64,000 bases of DNA from Bolinopsis microptera (Eukaryota > Ctenophora > Tentaculata > Lobata > Bolinopsidae): positions 3,923,375-3,987,374 of the forward strand of contig NC_087072.1 of the NCBI RefSeq assembly GCF_026151205.1, read 5' to 3'. The notes under the pieces were generated by a model. That model had not been told where the DNA came from and made no database searches. It saw only the letters and a program-made list of their open reading frames with translations. Of this stretch, positions 11,877 through 23,917 are shown one piece after another (the first letter of the stretch is position 1; the number at the start of each line of letters is the position of its first letter). The translations under genes and the position numbers were made by a program.

Positions 11877-12250
11877 TTAGGGTATGCACGATAAAAATAA
11901 ACTTGATCGGATTCTTAAAATTGTTGTACCATTATTTTCTAGAGACTGTGAGAATTTTCACAGTACCAAATTTGTCATACCTTTTTGGACATCAGTGAGT
12001 TTCCGGTTTCGCCTACTACCCAGCAGACCTTACTGGCTGGCGATATTACTACAGGTGATCGCCTCTTCAAGGCTTGTTGAATTCTGCGCGCGCTCGTTAG
12101 TTCATTGCATTTGCACGCTTCAATTATTCCAAGAATGCAATTTCACCACGTACCACGTGATACGATTCAGCCAATCAGAGAACAAGAATCCGCAAAGTTA
12201 AAACTGCGCAGTTTTATAAGGCTTAAAATATGACTTTTCGCGATAGTTCA
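11877..12250 (+). repeat. Dispersed repeat C, copy 1
   Basis: About 370 bp starting near ATGCACGATAAAAATAAAC and ending near TTTTCGCGATA. It recurs inverted at 29157-29520. It carries ACTGTGAGAATTTTCACAGT (an imperfect palindrome), CCAGCAGACCTTACTGGCTGG, GTACCACGTGATACGATTC and CCAATCAGAGAACAAG. Non-coding. Its first ~100 bp resemble the head of repeat D. Confidence 0.75.
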
Positions 12251-12254
12251 AAAT

Positions 12255-13402
12255 TTACATTGTTTTGAATATTCCTCTTGCATCCTGGGGAGGTCTTATC
12301 AAAGCTTTATAGATGGCTATCATTACACATTTTTCTCTAATTATCAAATTCCTTACAATCCAGCAAATCATTCGATTTGCCTTGGAAATACATGCTTTTA
12401 TCTGTTCATTCCAAAGCAGGGAACTATGGGTAATAACCCCCAAATCTTTTTCCTGATCAGATACTTCAAGTTCTACGCCATTTACTAAATAATTTAAGTT
12501 AGGGTTGCTATTAAGATTAATATGAACAACTTTACATTTAGCAGGATTAAACTTCAAAAGCCAAATACTCTCCCAGACTTCCAGTTCTACAATATCTTCA
12601 GCAACACTGCTGTGGTTAGCTGCATTACCAATCAACTTGAGGTCATCTGCAAATAATTTAATCTTATTCTTGACTATATCAGGTAAATCATTAATATAAA
12701 GAATAAATAGCAAAGGACCCAATACTGACCCCTGGGGAACACCAGATAACACGTGTTTCACCTCAGACCATTGTCCTTCTACACAAACCCTCATGGTTCT
12801 GTCTGTAAGAAAATCTTTAATAACATCTAAAACTTTTCCTTTGACCCCAAACCCCTCCAATTTAGATAAAAGTCTAAAGTGGGGGACAGTGTCAAAGGCC
12901 TTACTAAAATCAAAATACAGTAGATCAACAGGATCACCTTCATCTAAAATATCAAGAATATTATCAAATGTCTCTAAAAGATTAGATAAGCAAGATTTGC
13001 CCTTAACAAATCCATGCTGATGCTTTGATATTCGTTCTTCTAAAAAATCCAATAAATGTGCCCTCACCAACTTTTCGTACACTTTGCACAAAATACAAGT
13101 TAAGGAAACTGGTCTATAGTTTAAGGGATCTGATTTAACACCCTTTTTAAACAATGCTACAACGGATGCTGACTTCCACACCTCAGGAAGAGATCCCGTT
13201 TCTGAACATATTTTAAATAATTTAGTGACTGCTTCTACAAAGTTGTCATCATAAGCTAACGATTTTAATAACTTTGGATGAACACCATCCGGACCTGAAC
13301 TCTTAAAAATATTAAGCTTTAAAAGTTGCTTCTTAATATCAACACTGCTAACTTGCAAATCACTAATAACATCTTTATCATAATCCAAAGTGTCATTTTT
13401 AG
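12255..13402 (-). mobile_element. LINE reverse transcriptase fragment (CR1/Jockey-like)
   Basis: One open frame of about 377 codons (13388-12255); readable LINE sequence extends to about 13402. RT blocks in order: SSGPDGVHPKLLKSL, NYRPVSLTCILCKVYEKLV, QHGFVKGKSCLSNLL, YFDFSKAFDTVPHFRLL (motif A Asp), SGVPQGSVLGPLLFILYIND (motif B), KLFADDLKLIG (catalytic FADD) and KDLGVITHSSLLWNEQI. The endonuclease is missing, so it is 5'-truncated. The C-terminus jumps from YKALIRP to PQDARGIF, an internal deletion compared with relatives. Palm motifs are intact, so it is fairly young. Its 5' end abuts a SINE head in the same orientation. Confidence 0.9.
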
Positions 13403-13600
13403 GAAGAGGGCCTCCTCATTTAACCCTCACACCCGATTTCTCGAGTATTCGGCTGAGTAGACCGGGGGGCTGCATAGACCACTCACGATCCTTAGCTGAA
13501 TGTCAACAACACTCACCCCACGACCAGGCAGGCAGTGGGATTTGAACCCGCAACCTCACGATTGCAAAGCTGGCTAACCGACTGCGCTACCTGGCCGTTT
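13403..13600 (-). mobile_element. tRNA-derived SINE, 3'-truncated copy
   Basis: The minus strand starts GGCCAGGTAGCGCAGTCGGT (A box), with loop TTTGCAA (a TGC, Ala-type anticodon) and B box GGTTCAAATCCC, then a tail shared with the copies at 26027-26396 and 23918-24290. The last ~150 bp are missing and the sequence runs straight into the LINE RT fragment. Confidence 0.85.
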
Positions 13601-13604
13601 CTAA

Positions 13605-14050
13605 AGACTGTAAGAATTTTCACAGTACCAAATTTATTATACCTTTTTGAGTGATCAGTGAGTTTCGCCTAGGTGCCATATTGGATGGTGCGCGGCTTTT
13701 GGAGCAAAATTAGGTATAAAAGTCGCGTAATTTGACGAAATTCGTTGATTTTTATCCTATTATTCTGTCATATCTTCGGTTCCTAAACATGAATCATGCT
13801 GAAAAGTTGTCAGAACCTTCCAATCATACTTAACTACCGAACCTAATTTAGTTGGGAGAGATTGGCCTTGGTTAAGAGGTCTAAAAATGACAAAATAGGT
13901 ATAAATTCGTTGATAACTCAAATTCTGAGCATCGAAATTGCTCAAACTAAATTAGGTTCAGTAAAACATAAGTGTTTACGTAAGCTGACCAAATTTCAAC
14001 AAAATTGTTATATGGGAAGTATTATAACTTTTCGATTGTCTCCAAAATAA
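13605..14050 (+). repeat. Dispersed repeat D, copy 1
   Basis: Matches 25617-26020 in the same orientation. Shared blocks include TCACAGTACCAAATTT, GATCAGTGAGTTTCGCCTAG, AAAAGTCGCGTAATTTGACG and GTCAGAACCTTCCAATCATA. Its head is lost at the SINE junction. Non-coding. Confidence 0.75.
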
Positions 14051-14240
14051 TGTGCTGGCCGAAATAAGAGCTAAAAAACCATTCAATGGTCAGCGCGCGC
14101 GTCTTATTGTCGATGGTGCACTGCCTATGAACATGATACTGATAGCCTGAGATCCCCAGGTAACTGATCCCCTGTATCGTAGAAACTTTATAGTGAAACG
14201 ACAATTGGGGTCACGACGTGATACAATTCCGAGCGTGCTA

Positions 14241-14592
14241 AATCACTCTACAGTCGATCTTCGAGATTGTTCTAAAAGGGCCCCCAATGGTTGTAACCAA
14301 CTTCAATCGATGTATTTTCGGACGCTGATTCCGAATCACCCCCATGACATAGGGTTAAAATTCTCTCCTGACGAGATATTGGCGAAAACCTGTATCGATC
14401 ACGTGATATGACCGTATAAGGAAGTTAGTCTAATTTCTCGTTAGGGTTAGGGTTTTAGCATATGTTTTTGTTAAGGATTGGGTTAGGGTTAGGGTTGGGA
14501 TCAGATTAGAGGGTTAGGGTTTCGAAAAGTCGTTCAGAACCAGCTAGAGAACGGGATAAAAAAGTCACGTGACAGTCGAGTGTAGAGTGATT
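14241..14592 (+). mobile_element. MITE-like TIR element with telomere-like core, copy 1
   Basis: Bounded by inverted AATCACTCTACAGTCGA (left) and AATCACTCTACACTCGA (right, reverse-complemented). About 352 bp. The interior includes CGATCACGTGATATGACC and two clusters of TTAGGG units (about 14440-14455 and 14480-14520). Nearly identical to 15320-15671. No ORF. Confidence 0.8.
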
Positions 14593-15319
14593 AATCATCA
14601 TCAATCATCCATACAATTCAATTAAGCGACGTCTGACTACAATGTACAAATGGCAGCGTTTGATCGAAAACCTGGTATCATCCACCATGTGTGCGCGGCT
14701 ATATCGTGGCCACGATATTAGTGAAATGGCAATGGAGTTCACGACGTGATACAAGGCAAGATATTGGCAAAAAACTGTCTCGATCACGTGATATGACTGT
14801 ATAAGTTGTAGCGCGATGCACTACTGGGTCGCGCGCGCGCATCCAATAATGCTTCTCGCAACCACGTATGCAGATCGGCGAGATGCGAAGGATTGACATC
14901 GTGAATCAACTGTATAAGCAATATAATAAAGAAGCTAAGTTGATATAATTTCTCGTTTACGTTAGGGTTAGGATTTTAGTATATTTTATATGCTTTCGTT
15001 AAATGTTCAAGATTGGGTTATGGTAAGGGTTGGAATCAGATTAGAGATCAGACTAGAGTCAGTGTTTCAAATAGTCATTCAGGGCCAGCAGCTAGCTAGA
15101 AACCTGAGCCCTAAATAAAACAATCGAATTCGTGTTTATCTAGCGTGTCACGTTACCAAAACAGTTGTTTGCCTATACTGATACACAATTACTCTTGATT
15201 ATCATACAGGGAAGCATTTTTACCCTACGTCATGGGGGTGATTCGGAATCAGCGTCCAAAAATACATTGAAATGAAACACTTTCATACCCTCATATTAAA
15301 GCCTTTTCCGAGCGTGCTA
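14593..15319. repeat. Mixed repeat debris between two MITE copies
   Basis: Contains a GC-rich block at 14813-14885 (CACTACTGGGTCGCGCGCGC then CATCCAATAATGCTTCTCGC) that recurs inverted near 33900-33970 and 35661-35731. A second degraded piece of the MITE interior lies at about 14930-15100, and a short inverted piece (GGGTGATTCGGAATCAGCGT) near 15235. No gene. Confidence 0.6.
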
Positions 15320-15671
15320 AATCACTCTACAGTCGATCTTCGAGATTGTTCTAAAAGGGCCCCCGACGGTTGTAACCCACTTCAATCGATGTATTTTCGG
15401 ACGCTGATTCCGAATCACCCCCCATGACATAGGGTTAAAATGCTCCCCTGACGAGATATTGGCGAAAAACTGTATCGATCACGTGATATGACCATATAAG
15501 GAAGTTAGTCTAATTTCTCGTTAGGGTTAGGGTTTCAGCATATGTTTTTGTTAAGGATTGGGTTAGGGTTAGGGTTGGATCAGATTAGAGGGTTAGGGTT
15601 TCGAAAAGTCGTTCAGAACTAGCTAGAGAACGGGTTGAAAAAGTCACGTGACAGTCGAGTGTAGAGTGATT
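15320..15671 (+). mobile_element. MITE-like TIR element with telomere-like core, copy 2
   Basis: Same TIRs and interior as 14241-14592 with only scattered differences, direct orientation, about 1.08 kb away. The TTAGGG clusters are kept (about 15523-15600). Confidence 0.8.
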
Positions 15672-15936
15672 AATCATCATCCAGCCTTTTCACAATAATT
15701 ACAAAAATTGAAGCGCAAAGCAAGAGATTTATTTAGTGTGTAGTACAGTGGAAGCGGTTTTCGTTGGATCTACTTGAAATGTGAAATGTGAAAGTTTAAA
15801 TTTACTTCAAAGTTCAAAGGGACAATAAAATTACAACTTATAAGCATCAAAAATCCAAATTAAAATGCAATTGAAAGCATGTTCAAACAATTACATATAT
15901 CCCAGTCTAATTGTATTTGTAGGTCTGGGTTATAAG

Positions 15937-16058
15937 GGCTAAGTTTAGGGTTAGGGTTAGTCCGTTAGAGTTAGGGTTATTAGGCTTAGGGTTAGGGTTA
16001 AAGTAAGGCCAGGGTTAAGGTTAGGGTAAGGTTAGGGTTAGGGTTAGGGTTAGGGACA
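15937..16058 (+). repeat. Interstitial telomere-like TTAGGG tract
   Basis: About 120 bp of TTAGGG and close variants (TTAAGG, TTAGAG, TAAGG), ending with four clean units near 16030-16055. TTAGGG is the ancestral animal telomere unit. It lies ~110 bp downstream of the receptor stop codon and, unlike the tracts at 14.4 and 15.5 kb, is not inside the MITE. Confidence 0.85.
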
Positions 16059-16166
16059 GGATAAGGCAATCAAGGTGACGGGTGTTATTTCAAGTGGAAT
16101 GGATTGACATGGACCATGGGCTCGCTATAGTGGCGCCCGTTCAAACAGTGTTTCATTGTCCATGAC

Positions 16167-19100
16167 TCAGTGTTGATCCTCTACTTCTCTTATCACTTCG
16201 ATATCTCCAGCAGAGCTTTCCTGTCTACAATTTCTTTTCTCAACCGTCCTGATCCTTTGCATTTCAATAATTTGATTATCCCCTGCTGAAGACTCCATGT
16301 TTTTCTGTGTATCAGCAGCTGATGACTCTATGTTTTTCTTTGTCTTATCTTCCAAATGATGTGAATGTTCTCGTCGATCATCGGAATGCGTTTTATATGA
16401 TATGCAATCCAAGAATGAATGAAAATGTTTCATACAAGATTTGTCGTACAGTATGGGGTTGACCACAGAGTTTATTGGTAGGACAAGGATTGAGAAGACC
16501 GAATACCAAGGGGTGGCATCAATAACGTCCGATACATGAAGAAAGCAAACTAATATGAAAGGCATCCAGCACAAGAAGTCTGAAAATATGATGGCATTTG
16601 TAACCCTCTGAAGGCGGATGTTGTTGCCCTGGATTGTCTTGTTTAAATTGTCTTTAGTTAGTTCGTCGGATGACTTTCTGGCTGATGCTGCAATGGTTGA
16701 GTAGGCAGCGGCGATAACTAGAAAACAAGACAGATTAACAGATATGATGACCAGGGAGAAGTTTCGTTGAGGATCATCCGGTTTCACGAAGTACTTAAAC
16801 AAGCAGACGGCATCATTACCATAGAAAGTTAAAGCTTTGTGTCTGATACCACCATAGTCCTTGGAAAACATATTCTTCACCAGAAGTGTAATCTTTGACC
16901 AGCTTAACATGTCACTCGACATTCTTCCATAGTATTGTTCGAGAATGGCCATGTGACTCTTCTTGTCTAGGCTGTCCAAAAACAGAGTGTTTGAATTTTC
17001 ATAAGCAAGACCATTTACAAAGGAGTCCTCCAGAATTCTTAATGTGGGAAGAATCGAAATAAGCAGCGATGACCCCATTATAAAACATGTTACACAAATA
17101 ACCTTGATGATACTTTTTCTATCCACTTCTCTTGGAATTGACAAATAATCATTGATGCCAAAGACCCTTATCAGACTCAATGCTGTCATCGAAAACAATG
17201 AAATCTGAGAGCCCAGTGTACTTATTATCCCTAGATACTGACAGGTGTAACTTGTAAGCCATTCTAACTGCACTTTACAGTACAGTGATCTGTAGAAGCT
17301 GTCAAAGAATGAGAGTATGGTCAGGTAAACGCCAATTTGGAAATCTCCAAAACTGATTAGAAAGATTAAAGAGGTTGTTAAGTATGCGGCTTCAGATTTA
17401 CATGTCCGAAGGACGAGTCCTTCTCTGATAAGATTTTTACAGTTAAGAATGACGGCAAAAACCCCAATCATCCAAGCGGAGATTTTAAGGAAGAAGTTAT
17501 CAACAATTTGGCTGCCACAAGTTGCATTACATTCGTCTGACATATCTGAACAGTTAATGTCCTTGTCACATACCCGAGAAACTCGGATGTACTCATTTGA
17601 TCGTTCGCATTGAAAATGATTACTGCACACCCGTTCATCAGACCCGTCACCGCAATCATCTATTAAATTGCACACTCTATCGTAATTCAAGCACTTGTTG
17701 TTTGAACACAGAAACAGCTCATTGCCGAATAATCCTGTTTTTTCATTTTTAATCAAGAAAGTAATGTGGCCGTAAGTATCAACGGTAACAACTCGGTTTT
17801 TGGCGAACTGTTCTGGACAAGAATCAAATTTTAACTGTTCTGCTAAATTTAAAGGACAGGTTGAATCCGAACAGTACCCGAGACAGCTAGTGAAGACATA
17901 TAGTTCACCGTACAGATAGCTGCAAACTGTTTGAGCGACCGGCAGCCGGATTGATGTAGAAGAGTTCTTCCCAAAAACGTCTTTAATCTTTGGCAAAATG
18001 AATTTATGCCGGCGACAATAATTACCAGTAAGATGTTCAATATCTTGAAGTCCCTTCAGACAATATGATAATAGCATACTGTCTTCACCGTCACTGAGAG
18101 CATTGGAAAAGGTCGCTGTTTGGGCTCGAGATACACTGCAGATTCTATTTTCATTCTCGCATGAGTCAACTCTATCACAAAGTCTGGAGAATTCAACAAA
18201 CTCATTTGCAGCTTGATGACACAGGAATACTTCCGAGCAAGAGTCGTTCCGTCTCTTGTAGCGAAAAGTTCGTCCTGATCCACAGTTTGGCCAGCCCTCA
18301 ATCTCGTCCTCACCATGCAAGCAATCTTGTAACCCATCATTAATCCACTTCAATGGAAATGACGTGTTTCGTCCGGAAGTTTCAGACACATATCTTCGTT
18401 TACATTTTAAGACTGTCATTTGTTGACACAATTCCCCTAGTTCGTCTATTCCGTCCTTGCAATGAGTCTCTCCATCACAGAGCTGGTGTTTGTGAACCAG
18501 ACAAGACATACCAACCTTGGCACATTCTTTATCCAAGCCATCATCGCACAATTGAGGGATGTCCGAAGTGATCCTCAAGTCAGTGTCCTGGACACAAATG
18601 AACTGTTTAGCAACAGTTGACATGTAACCGTTTATTGGGCAATGGAGCGCCACTCGTGAGTTGTCCGAGCAGTTTGTTTGATCCATAAAGTCTACACAAA
18701 ACTCATCGTCAATCAAGTACCTATCAATGGAAGTGAATAAGAATGTTCCTTTCATCAGACGAGAGCCACTGCAACGTGTTCCATTTCTAAGAGGAACTTT
18801 AGTCCCAGACCTGCTCATGCAAGAAGGAATAGTTTTATTCACTACACAGTTTCTCTCATCTGACTTGTCCTTTGGACAGTCTACATTTTTATCGCATATA
18901 CGCTGCGGCAACAAGTACTTGCCACCATCACACCACATGCCATAACTGAAGCCATTGCAGATACTTTCATCTTCACAAGGAGGGTCTCCATTACAAATCA
19001 GATCGCAAGTCGTGCTGTTTTTGCCATCACACATTCTTTCGTCCATATCTGTATTGGCGCAGTCATTACGACCGTCACATTTTTGTGCAATACTCGTGAA

Positions 19101-20086
19101 CTTTCCTTTCACGAGATAGAATGTAGAATGTTTAAAATCATAATGGTTCATCCTGGTCTCGCAAAAATAACCACATGGGTATTCACCTGAGAAAGAAAAT
19201 TATTTAGTTTACCCAGAATTAGAATCAGCAAGTCCGAAATAACGTTTTGTTTTCAAAGGCAACTGTCCGCCTTTTGATTTCAAACAATTTTACGGAAACT
19301 TCGCGGAAAATTGATTGCGATTGCAATAATAAATAGAAATTCTAATATTATTCGTATCTTTACCCGACATAAGATCTTTTGAAGGGCCTAACCAAAGGTC
19401 GAATCCAGAAGAACAGGCCTGATAAAAGTACGGATCATCTTTACAAGTCTCGTTCACAGCTACATGTACATCCCTGATAATTTTAATATGTTAATGAGGC
19501 CTGAGAATGCACTGAACATGCTAATAAATTCTAATAATTCTACAAATTATAATCCATCTAATAAGAAATAAAATGCTATAACAAACACTGACCTTGGTGC
19601 TAAAAGTAGATCGATCTGGTAAAATTGGTTCGAGTTGATACATTTTAAGGTTCTAGAATATGTATGATCTTTACTTTCTTCACCGTGTTGTGTGCAGACA
19701 TTGTTGAGGAATCCGCCGACATCCTTTATCTCACAACTCACTTGAAAACGTAGATTTGTTATTTCAACCAATCTAGTACATATAATATAAAAAATCATGG
19801 TGCTGCAAGTACGGCGGTGGTTTAGCAACAAAAACCATTAAGACTCATAATAAGTCGTTCAGAAGGTTCGCTTGTAACTTAGCAGATGGTTCACTGTAAC
19901 TACTCTAACTCAGGTAACCAAAACATGGTTCTGTTATAACAACAAACCTTGGAGATCTGCCAACTTCCCCTTAGCAGGTATTGAGAAATTGAGAGATCCG
20001 TTTGCTGGTATGCTTATCGATTTTTTGGCTTCCACTATCTGTAAGGAAGCCAATCTGGCCAACCAGAATATATAAATGAAAATCAT
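16167..20086 (-). CDS. LDLa-repeat rhodopsin-family GPCR (GRL101/relaxin-receptor-like, no LRRs)
   Basis: Exons read from the sequence: 19948-20086 (ATG at 20086; signal peptide MIFIYIFWLARLASLQIVEA), ~19593-19772, 19364-19473 and 16167-19186. The last three join in phase (LLAPR|DVHV; LMSG|EYPCG). The 19948 donor is phase 1, but I could not match it to the next acceptor, so an exon may be missing. The large exon (~1006 codons) holds Cys-rich LDLa-type modules, the clearest being KCLNYDRVCNLIDDCGDGSD, then seven membrane helices. TM6 has CWMPF and TM7 has NPILY. The TM3 end reads ALSLIRVFG instead of D/ERY. The tail is Ser/His/Glu-rich. No leucine-rich repeats are seen between modules and helices, unlike GRL101 or relaxin receptors. 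It is likely a cell-surface receptor of unknown ligand. Confidence 0.88.
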
Positions 20087-20492
20087 GTTTAACGTATCTT
20101 AATCGGGGAATTTGATAATATACTACTCCGAAATAAAAAAGGCGAGCTATCGTAATTGAAAAAATAAAAATGCATGTGTTTTTATACTCAAATCTCTATC
20201 TCTCACATCGAAGTGCAATGGGCTAGGTTGCTCTAGCTCTCCTCACTATTAGCATTTCGCGTATAAACGCGGACTTTATACGAACTTCGCACTTGCAATA
20301 ATTGCATCCACCCTCAAGTTCAACTCGATCGAAGAGTTTTCATTTCTTCAATGAATCATATTGCACGGTCTTATCATAAATCAATGAAACAAAAGAATAG
20401 TATATGGCTCTGCTTCGCTTTGAACAAAGCTGAGCAGGTCTCAAGTACTTGCCATGCATCCAAAAATAAGTATTATATACAATATCTTTTAG
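20087..20492. promoter_or_regulatory. Receptor 5' flank, duplicated at 24459-24945
   Basis: Upstream of the signal-peptide exon. Blocks such as GGCGAGCTATCGTAA, TCTCTATCTCTCACA, CTCGATCGAA and TCAAGTACTTGCCATGCA recur in the same order at 24500-24945 next to the second signal-peptide exon, so this is the shared upstream region of a duplicated gene and probably includes the promoter. No core promoter element can be pinned down. The LINE begins right after it. Confidence 0.5.
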
Positions 20493-23446
20493 ATGGACCG
20501 TATGGGTAACGCCAGCGGCGGAGAGACGACAGCATCGCCCTCCGTAATGTTTATCTCAGCTGCAGGACGATCCCTGTTTGCTACACTCCTCATCAGCTTC
20601 GCCACCTTTAACATACGTGGTCTCGGTTCTTGTGATGATCCAGACGACATTCACAGCAAACGGGAGCAACTGGGCACCGATTGTCTACGGTACGGCATAG
20701 ATATCTGCGCTATTCAGGAGACTAAGGTTGTAAAACCGGATTCTTGCAGTCTTAGCAACGGATACAAACTCTTATTGTTTGAGCAGAAAAATGGCCGGCA
20801 CTATGGACTCTGTTTTGTTATCAGTCCCCAATTTATTAACTATGTGGTATGCTGGAACAGTATCAGTGATCGAGTAAGCTTTTTAGACCTAGAACTCCCT
20901 ACAAAATCTGGAAAATTTATCAAATGTAGGGTGGTCAATGTATATGGGCCACACAAGAAACTTGCAGAAAATGATCAACAACAGTTGATTAATTTTTACG
21001 GCCAAGTTAGGGACGCTCTAAACGTCCCTGCTAATGTTGAGATATTTGTTTTGGGGGATTTTAATTCAAAGTTGGGAAAAATGACTGCTTCAGATAGGGA
21101 CTTTGGTTTTGGTCGTTTCATGGGTAAACATGGTATGGGTTTGCGCAACGATATGGGGGAAAACTTGTTAGACTTCTTATCAGAATTTGACCTCTTTGCC
21201 TCCAACACTGGTTTTTATCATCCTGCTCGACATACGACCACCTACACTGGCTGGAGGAAGGACTGGAGTGTCGGGCGAAATAGTAAAATGACGATCCCGG
21301 TCTATTCTCAGATCGATTTCATCCTGTGTCGGAGTAGGTCGAAGCCAATGCTACAAGATTCTAGATCTTATGCAGGCACCTTGACATACTCTGATCACAG
21401 ATTTGTTGTCACTAGAGTAGACTTTAACGATATCTGTCTTTGCTATAAACGCCACTCCAAGTCATCCTTAAAGTTCAACACCTCTGAACTCACCTCGAAA
21501 CCCACCATTCAGATGAAATATCGTCAATCCTTAGATGATAACTTAAGTAACACTGTTCCTGCTCTGGATCCAAATTCAGACTTGAATGGCTTACTAGAGT
21601 CCATAAAGGATGCTGCAAAATCGTCAATTGGTGTCATCAGACACAGGAAACGTATTCGCAGCGACGATGATGAGGTGAAAAACTTATCTAGCCAGCGTTA
21701 CTTGTTGAGACAGCAGCTTAATAATAACCAGTCTTTAGACAGAACCTCACTTAGATCATCTATTAACCGCCTCACCAATCAGATCAAGCAGAGACTTTCT
21801 AACATACGATCAGCTGCTGCTGATGCTATCTGTAACACCATCAGTTCAACAACAGATAGTAAGAAAATGTTTGAAGCTGTTCGAACCCTGAACTTACCTA
21901 AAGCCCCTTCTAGTATTGGTGTTCATGATGAGCAAGGGTGCCATATTGCAACAGACACTGGTAAAGCTACCGTAGTTGCTAAGTACCTTGAGCAACAACT
22001 TACTCGTGATGAAGCACCTTTAGCACCTTTTGCAGGACCTCCTCGCCCACTAACGAGCTTCTCAAGTATTCTACTGGATCAGTACACAGACGTTTTGCAG
22101 ACATTATCAATAGAAGCTTCGAGACCAATTCCTACCTTGACCCCATTGGACAGGCAAACATTACCCCCTTACAGTTACAGAAGCCAAATAAGCCCATTGG
22201 TCCAGTGAAGAATCTACGACCCCTCACTCTCTCAAATGCTGTTAGAAAGATTCTTTTAATGGCAACCTTGAAAAGAATTGAGAATAAAGTCAATGCCTTC
22301 ACTGGTCCATGGCAATGTGCTTACAAGCAGGGTATATCATGTGCTGACATTGTATGGTGCCAGCATGTGATGTTAATTGTTATCAGTTGTCCAGAGGAAG
22401 AGGTGGGAATACCATCGTATGGGGATCGACATGTCTAGTGCCTTTGACACTATACGACGATCTACCATCCTCGATCTTCTTGTTGAGTGTGGCTGTGATG
22501 ATGACGAAGTTCGTTTGGTAAGAATTTTGCTTTCCAACACCAAGCTCAAAGTCAATGTCAACGGTACACTGTCTGCTGAATTCCATAGTTTTCTCGGTGC
22601 ATTCCAAGGTGACTGTCTGTCTGGATACTTGTTCACACTTGTCTTAGCGGGTGCCTTGCGTGACCGCCGTAACAGACTTGAAACTGCAATGAATAGGCCT
22701 AACCCACCTATCACCGATATCGTTCTACCACTTGACAGTGAGTATGCTGATGATATCGACTTCAATTATGAAGATGAGGACAATTTGAGGGAGCTGTTGC
22801 CTATTGCAACAGAAGTCCTTAAAGATTGGAATCTCTTCGTTAACGAAGACAAAACTGATTTCACTCATGTGTAGTGAACTTAGCTGAAAAGGGAGCTAAA
22901 GACGATCAGGGTAAGCCAATTGCAGGGAACGAGCTCTGGAGAAAGAGAATCACGCTTGGCTCCATGCTTTGTAGTACTAGTAAGGAGGACATCTCTAGAA
23001 GGATATGTCTGGGATATGCCGCGTTTAACAAATACAAGAAAGCTTGGAACCATAAGATCCCTCTGAGCAAGAGGCTACTGTTGTATGAGGCTCTGGTAGT
23101 ATCCGTTTTAATGTACAATTCATCTTGCTGGGCTGCCCCTAAATCAGTGTTGGAAAAACTAGATATTGCTCACAGACGTCATCTGCGATCAATTTTGAAT
23201 TACAAATACCCTCACATCATTTCCAACAAGAACTTGCATAAACGCTGCAATAGCGAACCATTGTCAGCTAAAGTGGCTCGTAGTCGGTGGAGGATGCTCG
23301 GACGTGTACTGCGTGGGCCTACAGATGGTCCAGCCTATTCGTCGCTTGTTTTTGCTGTTAACACCTTACAGCTTCAAGGGCGGCGTGGAAGACCGCAGTC
23401 AAACCTTTTCTCACTGATTCTACAAGACCTTAGTGTTCGAAAATAA
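20493..23446 (+). mobile_element. LINE with AP-endonuclease and RT, frameshifted
   Basis: The first frame (20493-22208) has a complete exonuclease-endonuclease-phosphatase domain: FATFNIRGLG (N40), ICAIQETK (E76), VYGPH, VLGDFNS and SDHRF. The linker then runs into RT. RT continues in other frames: 22205-22438 (KNLRPLTLSNAVRKILL), 22377-22874 (DMSSAFDTIRRSTI motif A; FQGDCLSGYLFTLVL motif B; EYADDIDF catalytic YADD), and 22874-23446 (YEALVVSVLMYNSSCWA, thumb/C-terminal part). Breaks lie near 22200, 22400 and 22870, so it is inactive though almost full length. Clade uncertain (RTE-like features by eye). No gag-like ORF is seen. It sits in the receptor 5' flank. Confidence 0.9.
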
Positions 23447-23612
23447 TCGTTGAATAATTTATGTGATTTGAACTATTTAACGTTAATTGCTCGGAATAGA
23501 GTTAAACTTAAATGGAGAAGTATGCAAATTTCATGACTTTTGTTTGAGAAAGATTATATTAGGGGACAGAAATGTTTACTTTGTTTACTATCTGTTTCTT
23601 AGAGCTTTTGTT

Positions 23613-23903
23613 TATATATACTATATATAAAGCGAGACGATATATATGTGTTTATCCGTACCATTTTACTGACACCACGGCATCAACTTTAACGCAACTT
23701 TCTGCAAAAACCGTAAATTTAAAAGATATACAACTGAAACTCTTTTGATTGGGTCAAATGCTTTAATGGCCTCCAAATCAGCATGAAAAATAAAAAATTG
23801 GCCAAGGAATAGGAATTTTAGAGCCCAAAATTTAGACCCCCAAGTGGTCTTGACACACTTTTAGGGTTATACGGGTTCCTGCTAGTACAATATAACGCGC
23901 GCC
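23613..23903 (-). repeat. Dispersed repeat, copy 2 (inverted copy of 6972-7253)
   Basis: The reverse complement matches 6972-7253 from ACTAGCAGGAACCCGT through CGTCTCGCTTTATATATAG. It lies between the LINE end and a SINE. Confidence 0.7.
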
Positions 23904-23917
23904 GGGCCAGATCATTA

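Noticed and set aside
17468-18945. Several 60-94 codon frames on both strands within the receptor exon
   Set aside because: Shadows of the long LDLa/7TM coding frame.
16167-19151. Treating the ATG at 19151 as the receptor start
   Set aside because: An upstream AG acceptor at 19187 continues the same frame into an LDLa cysteine pair (YPCGYFC), and upstream exons including a signal peptide join in phase for two of three junctions.
22373-23118. Minus-strand frames opposite the LINE RT
   Set aside because: Antisense shadows; the plus-strand frames carry the RT motifs.
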